DNA of 64,000 nucleotides from Apus apus. Its lineage: Eukaryota; Chordata; Aves; Apodiformes; Apodidae. Below, one piece after another: positions 25,621-36,207 of this stretch; within the stretch, counting starts at the first letter, position 1; every line of letters begins with the position of its first letter. Where the stretch lies: NCBI RefSeq assembly GCF_020740795.1, contig NC_067294.1:19163001-19227000 (forward strand), in the 5' to 3' direction. The translations under genes and the position numbers were made by a program. The notes below the pieces were generated by a model, which did not search any database, was not told where the DNA came from, and saw only the letters and a list, made by a program, of their open reading frames with translations.

Positions 25621-25895
25621 GGAGCCACAATGCAGAAGGAGTGGTGGCCAAGCATCCCACCCCATGTCCATCATGCTTCCCTTCCAGGTATCACCAGCAC
25701 TTTTCCCCCTATCCACATCCACCCCAACGATCCTCAGGGCAGAAGGGACAGTGATGAAAACGTTGTGCTGGCTGCCCTTCCCCAAAATTCAACTCCTGTA
25801 AGCAGCTAAAAATCCCCCCCCAGCAGCATTACCAGCATTACAGAAATTCTGTGAAGGCATTATTACATCCTCCCAAAGAACAAAGCTTTGGCTTT

Positions 25896-25977
25896 AAAAA
25901 AAAAAAAAAAACACACCAAAAATCAAACAAAAAAAACCAACAAAAACCTAAACTAAAAAAAGAAAAAAAAAAAAAAG
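25896..25977. repeat. A-rich low-complexity tract
   Basis: About 80 bases of A runs broken by C, T and G. In the HBEGF sense it is a U-rich segment of the 3' UTR. Confidence 0.9.
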
Positions 25978-26198
25978 AGTAGCTATAATACATATGGGCA
26001 CATCTAACGCCAGGGTTTGGACCAGAGTAGAGGAAGTCTGCAAGCTCTCCAGCACCCAGACAGGGCCACTCCTGGGCAGAGCCCACTGCCCAGCCAGAGT
26101 AACACCACGTGTGGCTGGCTGCAAGATTCCCCTGCGCCCAGCTGGAAGGCATTACGCTGGTGCAGGCAACAAGCAGAGTGGGAGTGAAAAGGAAGGGT

Positions 26199-26231
26199 GT
26201 TTATATATATATACACACACATATATATAAA
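26199..26231. repeat. (TA)n(CA)n microsatellite
   Basis: A compound dinucleotide run of TATATA, ACACACAC and TATATA in the HBEGF 3' UTR, about 430 bases past the stop codon. Confidence 0.9.
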
Positions 26232-26655
26232 TAGAGGCAATATCTAACCAGGGGAAGTGACTCAGAGGGTCAGGGAGGGAGCAGAACAAGTGAGAAAAAA
26301 ACCAAACCAAACAACAGAAGAAGCTTCCCCCCACTGCCAAACCTCCCCAAAGCATGCAGTGAAAAGGCAGAGGAGGGACTTAAGGTTCCAGAGGAGGAGA
26401 TGATGGTGTTGGAGATGTTTGGAACAGGGGCTTGAGCAGGAACGGTAGGAACAAGAGCTGAAGCCCCATGGGGAAGCCCAAACTCCTGGGCCAAATCCAG
26501 CAAGCTTCTTCTCCAGGCTCAAACTGCCTTCAGCTCCTGCTTGGCTCTGGCACAGGATCCGCGTAGCATCCCAGCCAGCATGAACAAGCAGAGTCCCCAG
26601 ATGCCCACCAGCCCCATCCCTGGCCAGGGGCTCACCTCACCAGTACCTGGCATCC

Positions 26656-26728
26656 TCAGTGATTCACAGTGATGCCCAGCTTGATTTTCTCTTCGTTTTC
26701 TACATCGTAGACACCCCTCTTGTGACAC
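26656..26728 (-). CDS. HBEGF: HBEGF coding exon 5 (cytoplasmic tail)
   Basis: 73 nt coding the cytoplasmic tail CHKRGVYDVENEEKIKLG, then ITVNH and TGA. The acceptor is GCCTCACAG. The tail matches the vertebrate family except for Cys in place of the first Tyr. Confidence 0.96.
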
Positions 26729-29700
26729 CTGTGAGGCCAAGCAAAGAGATGCTCAGGAGTCCCTGCCACCCTGCCATGCAGGTTGTCCTGGTTTGAGCCA
26801 GGGCCTTCCTGGGGATGTGGATCTGGTGGCTCAGCCCTGTCCCACTCACCTGAGCATCAGCAGGGCTGCAATGATGATGAGACACAGGGAGGACAGGATG
26901 ACAGCAACAACAGCCAGTGCTGTGGTGTGGTCGTACACACTGGGGGGGTGCTCCACAGGCAGTGAAAGGCCATGACATCTCTCTCCATGATACCCTGGCT
27001 GGCATCTGGGAGAGAAGAAAAGTCTTAAAAGTTGTTGTGGTGGAGCACAGAATATCATTGGGTTTTTGGTGACCAAGCACAGAATGTCATTGGGTCCCTC
27101 ACATCCCCATGGAAAGCAGCTGCCTCTTTGCTTAGCCTCAGCGAGCACTCCACCTGTTCCATCTGGTCCCCCTTCCCAGAGCTGCGAGGTCTGGTGTCAC
27201 CATCACCGCCCTGCTACTGGTAAATTAAGTTTATTCTGCCCCAAGCACCAAGTGAGCTCTCCCCCAGAAGAAGGGACTGGAGTCTGTGCTCCTCCCAGGC
27301 AGAGCCAAGCTGTCCAGACCACCTCTGGAAGTGGGGAAGTCCCACACAAAGGAGCAGAGAGGCAGTTGGGCTGGAGCTCAGCACTTCTGTCTCTCAGAGC
27401 AGGATGTTCCTTCACACCCTACCAGCCAGAGAGGTGCCACCTCCCTGCAGATTCAGGAGGTTACTCATGTCACAGAAATAACACTCCTCAGCAGAGCTGT
27501 GGGGCTGCCAACCTCCCCATGAGCCCAAGCGCACTGATGTAACCAGATAATATCTCTCTCTATATATCCAGTGCCACTAACACCCAAGCTTATCTCCAAG
27601 ATGGGGTCTCAGCCCAGCTCTGCTGCCAGGCTCACAATGCCACGTGCCAGTGTCACACCACAGACAGGTTGGCCACAAAGCAGAGATGCAGGACACAGTC
27701 TGACAGCATCTTCACCCCACCTCACACCCCAGGGACAAGCCCAAGGAAGCAATGATCCAGGAGACCCTGCAACATGGGCAGCCAGCCACCAAGAGCATGC
27801 ACAGCTGAGTGACAGCAGCCAACACCAGGCCTTAATATCAGAGGGGACTGGGGCTGTTCCTAAAAGCCTTGAAAGCTCTAGGGATGGGAGCCTGGGGATG
27901 GGCCACCAGGCTGGAGAGCCCCAGCCAGCCACCACACCCCTCTCTGCTTGCCTGTGTCCCCCAGCCCGAAGGATGTGGGAAAGGCAGGATGCTGGGCAGG
28001 GAACACCTGGCTGTCCCAGCCCCAGACAGTGGGTGCTGCACCCCACACCACACTGGCTCAGAAGCCAAAGCTGAGCCAGCAGAGGTCTCTTCTTGCTGGC
28101 AGTCCCAAGCCCCCTGGGCAAGGGCCCAACTTCATGGCAGCTTCTAGGCAGAGAGAAACTAAGCGGTTCAAGGAGCTATGTGGAGCCTGATCCCTGCAGA
28201 TTGCAGGGTGAGGGATCTGCTGAGCACCATAAGCCAGGGAGCTATTATCTTCCCTGGACTCCAGGCACAGAGATGCGTGGCTCAGAGGACTGATAGCAAA
28301 GAACAAAGCCTCTTATATATCTGTCAGCTCAACCCCAGCTCACATCCGCAGGGATCAAATGTGCACCCCTGAATATTTCCCGTGGTGCTGGTCAGAGGTG
28401 CCCCAGCAGCAGGCAAATGCTTTCTTCTCTGCTTGCCTTGTCTAGTCCCTGCCCTCTACCTGCATCGCAGGGGGAGGTACACAGCCCTGTCCATCAGGGC
28501 CAAGGGACAGCTTGAGCGTGGCTTCAGCAACTGTTCCCAGAGGTGCTACCTTCAATCCACCTTGCTGGTGCAGAGATGTTTCTCCTGCCTGCACCAATAC
28601 ATCCCAACAGCCACGGGAGCCTGAGCCCTCAGCAGTGAGGGACCGGGAGACACAAGGTTATAGAGGCAGGATCGGGTCTCGCAAACCAGACCTGTGGGAG
28701 ACCTTGGCTACAAGACCCCAGCCCTGCTCACTGTCCTCCAAACCCCACCTCTGTGGGTCTCCACTCCAGGGGGATGCTGAGTCTAAATCCACAGCAAATT
28801 TTGGTGGGGGATGGACGTTGCCCAAGAAGCACAAGGAAGAGGCCAAGTCAGAGCCATCCCTGCACAGACAAGGAATATGCACTAAAAATATCTCCTCCGC
28901 TCTTCCTCTGCCTGGCTTGGAGAATTGAAGGAACCATGACTAAGGATCCCCTGGCACAGGCACACGCCAGTAACTCACATGCAGGAGGGAGCTCCCAGCT
29001 CTCGGATGTATTTGCATTCGCCGTGGATACAGAAATCCTTGTACTTCCTCAGGCACGGGTCTCTCTTCTTCCCCTGGCCTTTGCCTTTTCTTCTTTTATT
29101 CCCGTTCCCTTTTTTCTTGGGAGTAACCAGGCCTTGAGGCTTTGACAAGAAAGCAACTGGAGAACAATTTGGGAAGGAGAAAACAGCAGTTAGATCCCCT
29201 CAGTGCATCAGTTGAAGACAAGTAAGAGCAGCAAATCCTGGGCTGCTGCAGCCAGCTCAGCCCTGGCACTCCCACAGCCTTTTGTGCAGTGACCTGCCCC
29301 TGAGCAGAGGGCTTTTTTTCATTTCTTTTTTAGCTTCCAACAAATATCATGGCCTTTCCAATTCACAAGAACAATTCTCAAGGAAAGAAAAAAATCGGGG
29401 CAGGGAGTGGGGAAGCACTGAGTTTTATGTCTCTCAAATGTTGCCATTATGAGCACCAGTTTCCACTGAACACAGAAAACTGCTAATTGCCCCTTTATCT
29501 AGCTTTTACTTCCCTGATGAGCTCAGCCTTTTGCAAGACCCTATTCATGGCTCTGGTGGACTCCCCTTCCTGTGGGTACAAGGACGCCTTGAGCACCCAG
29601 AGCAAGTCTGGCTTAATTTTTGGTTTTGCAGAGCCAAAGAGATGGCAAGGGCAGGGCTCCCACCAATTACAAAGGTGATTTTGAGTTGCACTGCAGAGAC

Positions 29701-32022
29701 AGGCGGCTCTTGGTTCAAGGCCAGCTCCCTGCTGGGTTGGTGGGAACCAGAGCACTGAGCTCCTCATCTGGACACAGATGAGACCAGCAACATTACTGGA
29801 ATGGTTTTAAGATGTGGAGATGCTCAAAAAATCAGCCTCCAGCTTGATCTCGCAAGGTGCCAAGGATGCTAGAGAGTGCTCACTGCTCTGAAAGGGGCTT
29901 TGCAGCTCCTATCATTCCACAGTGCTTTATTAACTCTGGTGAGCCCAGGGAAACATAAACTAAGCCCTGCATTGCTTGTGGAGGAGAAGGCAGCTGAGTC
30001 TAACTTGGCAAGTTGTGACCTGCCTAATTTCTTCTCAGCCACTTCCTGATATGGCTCCTCCCTGGCCAGCACCTCTTGTGCTGCTGTACACCAGTTGTAC
30101 ACCTGGCAAAGTCATTTGGCCATTTCAACATCCTTCACACTGTGCCTAGAGAAAACTGATACTCCAGGAAACTCTGTGGCTTGGAGAAACCCTGGTATCC
30201 GGGTGAGGCCCAGGGCTCTGCCCCAGGCTGGCAGCAGAGGCTGTCCCCTCCCCTGTCGCTTATATCCCACCTGCAACCAGCAGAAACACAGTGCTGCTGA
30301 CCCCCACCAAGCCACCACCACTGTCACTACCCCTCCTCCCCAGGGCTTTGTCCCTTAGGACAGCCAGAGAAGGTTTGGAAGATCTTGCTGGTAGGAAAAC
30401 TGGTCCAGCCCGGGCGAGCAAGGGAGTGCCGCTGCCCTCCCCCTACTCAGGCACCCTGAGACTGTGACACAGAAGAGGCCTTCAATACAAAAGGCAGATT
30501 TTTCTGACCGCAGCTCAGCTCAAGGCATCGAGAAAGTGCAGCCTCAGTAACCTAACACCCCTTATCCCCTCAGCCCAGCCCAAAGGCGCAGGCAAAGGTC
30601 AGCCCACACGTGCCAGGTTTCTTGCTCTGGGACAGGGTCCCCTCCTCATGGAGATGTACAGAAGAGCAGGCTGAAGCATTCCTCTGCCAGCAGGAGGGGT
30701 TACAGTGTGCTCCGAGTCTTGCATCCCCTTGGATGTGAGGGGGCCAGAATGATTTTGCAAGTTTTTTTCACAGTTTGATGGCACAGCCAAAAAGCAAATA
30801 AAAGCATTGGGGGGAAAGCGAGGATTAATTATATGGGGCAAAGCACACTGCTCCTGGTGCCAGGTTACTGCCCTTGGCACGTCACATGTGCAAGACACAG
30901 GTACAGGTCACCTTCCTCAGCCTGCAAGGAGCCCCATCCCATCCCCGCGAGAGTCCCCGGGACACTCTCTCGTCCCAGGCCAGGGGAGAGGAGCCATGCA
31001 TGAATGCCCAGCGAACCTAACAGAGCGACAGTGTCCCCACCGCCCCCATAGCGGGGACTGCCAGCTGACTAACCCTGCCTAGGTATGAGGAGCAGCCGCG
31101 TGTAGGCGGCGAGTGAGTCACAGCGATCTTCTCGCTGGTGGCCACCATCTGGAAGGCAGCATTGGCCCTCGGCACAGGCCGTGCACCTGCGGAAAGGGGT
31201 TGCCGTGCCCCCAAAAAGAGTTGGGGCACCCGGGAACCCCTGGGACACCCGTGCCAGCCCCTCACACAAGGCGAGGAGCTGCCAAAGCCAAGTTGCTCCC
31301 TGCTGGTGCCGCTCGGGCTGGCCCCACGCAGGGCTGCCGCCACGCAGGGCTGCCGCCACGGGCACTCGTTATCGGGACTCCGCCGTAGCTCCCTCCGAAG
31401 CGGAGCCGGAGTCCGCCGAGGCAACCGCGGGGCGAAGCCGAACTCAGCCCGGCTCCTCCGCGCCCGCCCAGGCTCCACCGCCTCTAGCCCACCCTGCCGG
31501 ACAGCACCGGCCCCGCCCCCGCCCGGACCCCCGCCTGGGACCCCCATATCCCGGCCCAGGACAGTCAACCGCTCTGCTCCCACGTACCTCTCGGCAGCTC
31601 GCTGAGCGCATCCCCCGAGGCCGCTCCGCCGCCCTCCTTCTCCGGGCTGCCACCGAGCAGCGGGGCAGTGGCCGGGACGGGCGCCCCGCCGCCGCCCTTG
31701 TGCAGCACCTCGTTGTGCAGGTCGTCCCGGCCCAGCCCGCCCGCCGCCGCCGCCGAGCACACTGCGGGGAGGGGACATGGTCAGGGGGGCGGGCGGCCCT
31801 GCCCGGGACCCCCACCCAGGTCCGGGGCCGCGCTGGCTCTGCCCGGGAACCCCCAGCAGCGCCAGTGCCGCTCCACCTAGGATTAGGGTCCCCACATGCC
31901 CGGGCCGCCACCGTCACCCTCGCCCCAGCTGGGGCCGCGCTGCCCGTGCCCGGCCCCAAGCCCTCCAGTGGGTCCGTACCCGCCGTTAGCAGCGCCTGGA
32001 TCAGCACAGCCCGCCCGCCCAT
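26656..32022 (-). CDS. HBEGF: Heparin-binding EGF-like growth factor precursor
   Basis: Type I membrane precursor, shed to release a ligand of EGFR and ERBB4 that binds heparan sulfate. Five minus-strand exons (32022-31980, 31758-31588, 29156-28979, 27005-26850, 26728-26656) join without a frame conflict to 206 codons plus stop; the human protein has 208. In order there are a signal peptide (MGGRAVLIQALLTAVCSA), an Ala/Gly-rich propeptide, a basic heparin-binding tract (KKKGNGNKRRKGKGQGKKR), an EGF domain with Cys spacing 7-4-10-1-8, a short juxtamembrane stalk, a transmembrane helix (LAVVAVILSSLCLIIIAALL) and a 24-residue tail with YDVENEEKIKLG. All signature parts are intact. In mammals this membrane form also serves as the diphtheria toxin receptor; nothing here tells whether the bird protein does. 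Confidence 0.96.
26850..27005 (-). CDS. HBEGF: HBEGF coding exon 4 (EGF end, transmembrane)
   Basis: 156 nt: the last two EGF Cys (ICQPGYHGERCHGLSLPVE), the shedding stalk (HPPSVYDHTTA) and the transmembrane helix ending LLMLR. The acceptor is TCTCCCAG and the donor GTGAGTGG, in phase 2. Confidence 0.97.
28979..29156 (-). CDS. HBEGF: HBEGF coding exon 3 (heparin-binding and EGF)
   Basis: 178 nt. VAFLSKPQGLVTP is followed by the Lys/Arg-rich heparin-binding region and the first four Cys of the EGF domain (RDPCLRKYKDFCIHGECKY, then RELGAPSC). The acceptor is TTCTCCAG and the donor GTGAGTTA, in phase 2. Strongly conserved. Confidence 0.97.
31588..31758 (-). CDS. HBEGF: HBEGF coding exon 2
   Basis: 171 nt coding the end of the signal peptide (VCSAAAAGG) and the propeptide, low in complexity with Gly, Ala and Pro (KGGGGAPVPATAPLLGG) and ending ALSELPR. 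The acceptor is CCCCGCAG and the donor GTACGTGG, in phase 1. It shows little similarity to mammals beyond the ends, as usual for this removed segment. Confidence 0.9.
31980..32022 (-). CDS. HBEGF: HBEGF coding exon 1
   Basis: 43 nt: MGGRAVLIQALLTA plus one base, the hydrophobic core of the signal peptide. The donor GTACGGAC is in phase 1. The in-frame codon just before the ATG is GTG, so the ATG complementary to 32020-32022 is taken as the start. Confidence 0.9.
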
Positions 32023-32260
32023 CACTCGAGTCCCCGCAGCCCCACTTGGCCTCAGTCTTGGTTCCGGCCCCGCTCCGCCCGGCCCCGCTCCGGCAGCCGC
32101 TCTCCCGCGCCGCGGCCCCGCGGCGGGTAAAGGCGGCGGGCGGAGGGGCGGGGCCGCCCCGCCCCCGGGAAGGGCTTCCCCAGCGGCGCGGGGGGGTCCC
32201 GCTGGCCGGAGGCCGCCGGGGCTGAGGCCGGAGGACGGTTCCGTGGATGGGGCTCACCTG
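32023..32260 (-). promoter_or_regulatory. HBEGF: HBEGF CpG-island promoter and 5' UTR
   Basis: Extremely CpG-rich sequence upstream of the HBEGF ATG, with Sp1-type GC boxes (GGGGCGGGGCC at about 32145-32156 and CCGCCCC nearby). No TATA box is evident. The island continues into exons 1 and 2, to about 31300. Confidence 0.65.
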
Positions 32261-35200
32261 CAGCCGCCGCCCCGGTTCCACCCCCTGGGGTACTCCGTGC
32301 TGCGGCCCCATCTGCGTGGTGGGGGCCGGGGGAGCTGCTGATGCCTTTGGGGCTGCGCTAAAGCTGGGGAGGGCAGGAGGGGCTCAGGGAAAGCAGCCTG
32401 GAAACTTCGCTGCCTGGTCTCAGGCAGAAGTGGAGGATTACGGCATGCTGACGCGGGGTGTCCACTGGCTGGTGGGACCACTGCCAAAGGGGACCTGGGG
32501 GGTTTTGAGAGAAGCAAGCACACCCCACAAGAAAGGTGTTAGACAAGAGTCAGGATCTCAGAGTTGAAACTTCCTCCTGGCCTCAGTGACAGAGTGACAC
32601 CCTGATAAGGGATAGACTTCCAGCCACGTGCCACCCTGTGGCAATGGGAAGAAGAATGTTGGTGGCAGCTTGAGATGGTGACAGAGACCCTGTTTTGTCC
32701 TAAAGGCCACCTTTGAGCCTTGATGGAGGCCTGACTGGTTCTGCCATGGCTTCATCTTACAATCCCCTCTTAGTCGGTCACTGTCCTTGTCTCCTCCATC
32801 CCAGCCGCTGTGTTTGGAGGCTGCCAGCATTTCTCTGTCCCCTTCACTGCACTGGTTACAGCTTATGTTTGGCCTCTTCCTCAGCCCAGGTGATGGCCCA
32901 GAAAACGCTGCTGGGCAAATGCAGTCTTTTCCCAGCTCACATTCAGGTCAGCAACAGCCCCTTGCTAGTTACTCGAGCTCCTGAGACCCCCGACCCACTG
33001 CCGGTTTGGGATCAGCAAGCCATGATTAAATATTCCTGCCATTGTTGTTGGTGTCTCCAAGGAATACCACCGGATTTGGCAACCCCCCTGATCACACCCT
33101 CCTTCTTGCTCAGACTTGACTTTTGCAATTGTTTGCTCGATGTTTTTCCTTCCGCCTCCTCCAGCTATCCACAGCCCAGAGACCTTTGGCAGCAAGCAAG
33201 GCAGGTCAGTGGTGGCCCAGCCGAGGGACTGCATCTCTGGGGAGCCCCGAGCAATGGCTCCATGGCAGGTTTCTACATGGGGATGGTATTTTTCCCCCTT
33301 GTCAGTTCCTTGCCGTGTTCCCAAGGCCAGGCATGCGCGGGTAGCATGAATGGGCAGCATTTGCTGGCTGACCTGCCACCTCAGGAGAGGGAGGCGCTGG
33401 CTCACATCAGCTGCCAGGGAGGTTGTTGGCAGAGAGGGCTGGCAGCGGGCAAGAGGGGTGGTTTGCAGGCTGCCTCCCTGCTTCCCTGTCCCTGCCTCCC
33501 TGCAGCCACCCCACACCCTTCCTGCCTGCACCCCACTGCTGGCCATACACCACCCCATGCTGGGGGCTGTGCTGAGGCAGCCCCCACAGGAGGTGGAGGT
33601 GAACCCTCATGAAGGTTTGGGTGCCCTGTGCCCTCTGCAGCTCTCCTGCTGCTTGAGGTCTCCCCATGGTCCCCAATTCAGCCAAGGGCAGCCCCTGCCC
33701 ACCACAGCATCTGTCTTCAGCACACGCTAGTATTGCAGAGCAAAGAGCCTGGCAGGCACAGGGAGTGTGGCTGGGGGGACATGGGGAGCATGGCTGGGGG
33801 GGGTGAGTGCTGAGGGACAGGTGGGTGCCAGGACCCAGCCCCATAGGCAGTGTTGGTCCCCCAGGAGGGTGGCCCTGGGGAGCACTGTAACAGTGTTTTG
33901 GGGATAGGAGGATGGAGCACAGGGCAGGGGTGCATGGCAGCCCACCAAGGCCACCCTGAAGTCTCCAGGCCTCCACAGCAAGGGGGACTGGGGGGTACCT
34001 GTGGCAGTCCCAAAGCTGGGGAGTGCAGACAAGGCAGAGCCAGGAGACAGCTGGCCAGATAGCAACCCCTCAGCTGTGACCCTTGTCACTGTCTGACCCC
34101 CACCACACTGCCTGACCATCCCCATGCAAAGTGAACCCCTTGCCCAGCAATCCCCCTCACACCATGAGTCCCCCAACATGTGCCCCTCACATGCCACGTG
34201 AACTGCCCCCCACTGTGTGACCCCCCTTCAGGCCATGTGACCTGGATGCCATGTGACGCTTCTATCGGACCCCCACCACACCGTGCCCCCTCCCCATGCC
34301 ATGTGACCTCCCCCATATGTGACTTCCAATGCAATGTGCCCCTGCCATAGACCCCCACCACGCCATGTGAACCCCCTTAACTCCATGACCCCCATCACCC
34401 TATGTGAGCTTCCAGACCCTCTGACTGCTTCTTTGCTGTATCCCCCCCATGCCGTGTGACCCCCGTGCCGTGTGACCCCCACACGCCATGTGACCCCGAG
34501 CATGGAGCCCTCCAGTGGCGGCAGGTTCCCTCCATCCTGCACAGGCACAGGAATCATATCCCAGCAAAGCAGGAGCCACATGTTGACCCCAGCCCCCCAG
34601 CCCTGTCCTCCCCATCCCATACCTCTCCTGGAGGAGCTGGGGGTCTCCAAGAAGTCAGAGGTGGCCTTGGCTGAATCCAGTGCTGCAGGGCCAGGTATGC
34701 TGCAGCATGGGGGTGTCCTGGCATGGCCTTGCCCCCACCATGCTGTAGCTGTTGCCCTCCCCTCCTGCTGGCGCTGAGCAGGGAAGGATGAGGCCAGCCC
34801 CATGGGGCAGCTGCTGGAGTGAAGCTGGTTGTGGGGATGGAGAGAGTCCTGGGAATCAGCTACAGCACAGAGGATGGGTGCAGGGGGGGTTCGGTTGTAC
34901 TTTGAGGTAGTGGGGTTGATGTGAAGTGGTGCCCACCCCCTGCCTTCCCCAGGGCTGGAGCCAGCACCAGCAACTTCCCAGCCTCAACTCCCAGCCCACC
35001 TGTCCAAGGCAGGTGCCAACACCCCAGAGACCAGTGCACACCACACCCCCCAGACGTGACTTTAGCAGCAGTGCTGCCTGGCCCCACTCTGGGCTGTCTC
35101 TGGGGCCCAATCCTGCCAAGGGCCGGTGGGCTCCAGCCCAGCCTGCTGGTGCTGGCTGGGTGTTTGTGTTGCCCGCTGCTGTGTTTGCACTGCACACAGC

Positions 35201-35938
35201 CCGGCTGTTTGTGTGCAGGGCCAGGAGAGCCTCGCCTGGTGACAGCCACACTGCAGGCACAGCGGGTGCCCACTGGGACCCCTTCTGCCACTCCCTGTGC
35301 CCGCAGGGTGATGGGGCTGTGCCCACATCCTTCCTCCCGCACGCACTGTGACATCCTGTCACCCTCTGCACGGCAGGATGGCCGCAGCCCTGACGCCGTC
35401 CTGGCCTTGCCATAGACACTGCCAGTGGCAGCCCTCTCTTGCCACACTCTGGATTTCCTCAGGGGTGACACATCCTTCCCCAGCACGCATCCTGGGAAGA
35501 GCTGCCAGGGGTCATGCCACCCCTCCTGTCACACACACAGGCACATTGGCACAGGCACTGACGCTGCCACCGCCTCTCCAGGGTTGTCCTCGCTGTCCCC
35601 TTACCAAAGCCTTGCAGGCTGCAGGAAGGCTTGGGATGCTGCTGCCCTGAGAGCATCACTGCGGTTTTGTCCCCACGGGTCACTAGAAGGAGGCAGGGGG
35701 TTCCTCTGGTCTCTGGCCCAGATGTGTGGCCTGGGGTGGCAGAAGCAGGCCACACTGGGACCCATAGGGCTGGCCCTGATATTTTGAGGTCATTGTTTTG
35801 GGCTTGGCTCTCATGTATTGGTTTGTGGCCAGTTCAAGCTGGTTTGCCGCTTTTAAAAGGTGTGGGATGAGTGGGATCCTGTGAGTGCTGGCAGTTCTGG
35901 AGTGCAGCCCACAACTTTGACTGCTAGTGCTGGCGGCC
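32261..35938. other. Intergenic DNA between HBEGF and SLC4A9
   Basis: About 3.7 kb of GC-rich DNA between the two divergently transcribed genes. Apart from the minisatellite at 34080-34505 I recognise no gene. The long ORFs (for example 32713-33612 on plus and 32965-33558 on minus) overlap on opposite strands and resemble nothing known. Distal promoter elements or untranslated exons of either gene may be present but cannot be identified by eye. Confidence 0.6.
34080..34505. repeat. Degenerate CATGTGACCCCC minisatellite
   Basis: About 425 bases built from many diverged copies of a core such as GCCATGTGACCCCC. Clear copies occur near 34227, 34250, 34300, 34360 and, as a tight triplet, at about 34449-34497 (GCCGTGTGACCCCC, GCCGTGTGACCCCC, GCCATGTGACCCC). 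The spacing is irregular, so this is an old, eroded array with a younger, more regular end. Confidence 0.8.
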
Positions 35939-36207
35939 ATGCAGGCCCAGGTGCCCGTGGTGGCCAGAACAGCTCTCCCAGCATCAGATGCCCACTCACA
36001 GCCCAGATCAGAAGGTGGTGACCTTGAAGCTCCCTACCCAGCCTTTGGCTGCAGCATCATCCCCTCCATCATGGTTCCAGAGGCCAAGAGAGCTGCGACC
36101 ATCCTGCAATGGGAGGAAGGAGGGAACACCAGCTGCCCTCTGCTCTTCATCCAGCTCAACCAGCTCCTCAGCACTCCAGCAGGGCTGGAGTGGAGAGAGA
36201 TGTCCAG
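35939..36207 (+). CDS. SLC4A9: SLC4A9 coding exon 1 (start uncertain)
   Basis: The end is secure: [20 protein letters not shown] is the conserved AE4/NBC N-terminal motif, followed by donor GTAGGC in phase 2. The frame is open upstream with ATGs at 35939 (G at -3) and 36071 (A at -3, G at +4). The earlier one gives a total length close to the human protein. The residues before PLLF are not conserved, so a spliced upstream start is also possible. Confidence 0.65.

Larger units (their letters stand above)
24910..26655 (-). other. HBEGF: HBEGF 3' untranslated region
   Basis: About 1.7 kb from the stop codon to a canonical AATAAA on the minus strand (24934-24939). The distal end is AU-rich with several ATTTA-like and TATTTAT motifs (24930-25090), as expected of a short-lived growth factor mRNA. 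It also contains a CpG-rich segment (25160-25450), a 73-base CR1 tail and an A-rich tract. The extent is inferred, not proven. Confidence 0.65.
26729..31979 (-). other. HBEGF: HBEGF introns 1-4
   Basis: Introns span 26729-26849, 27006-28978, 29157-31587 and 31759-31979. All begin GT and end AG on the minus strand. No repeat family was recognised in the two longer introns. A 16-bp near-perfect duplication (GCCACGCAGGGCTGCC-like) occurs at about 31323-31356. Long ORFs here are side effects of high GC content. Confidence 0.8.

Noticed and set aside
31181-32341. 386-codon plus-strand ORF across the HBEGF promoter and exons 1-2
   Set aside because: It is antisense to real HBEGF exons in CpG-island DNA, rich in Arg, Pro and Ala, with no known similarity. 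Such ORFs arise because GC-rich sequence has few stop codons.
32713-33612. 299-codon plus-strand ORF between HBEGF and SLC4A9
   Set aside because: It overlaps a 197-codon ORF on the opposite strand and has mixed composition, no recognisable domain and no sign of splice or poly(A) context. Long by chance in GC-rich DNA; a homology search would settle it.
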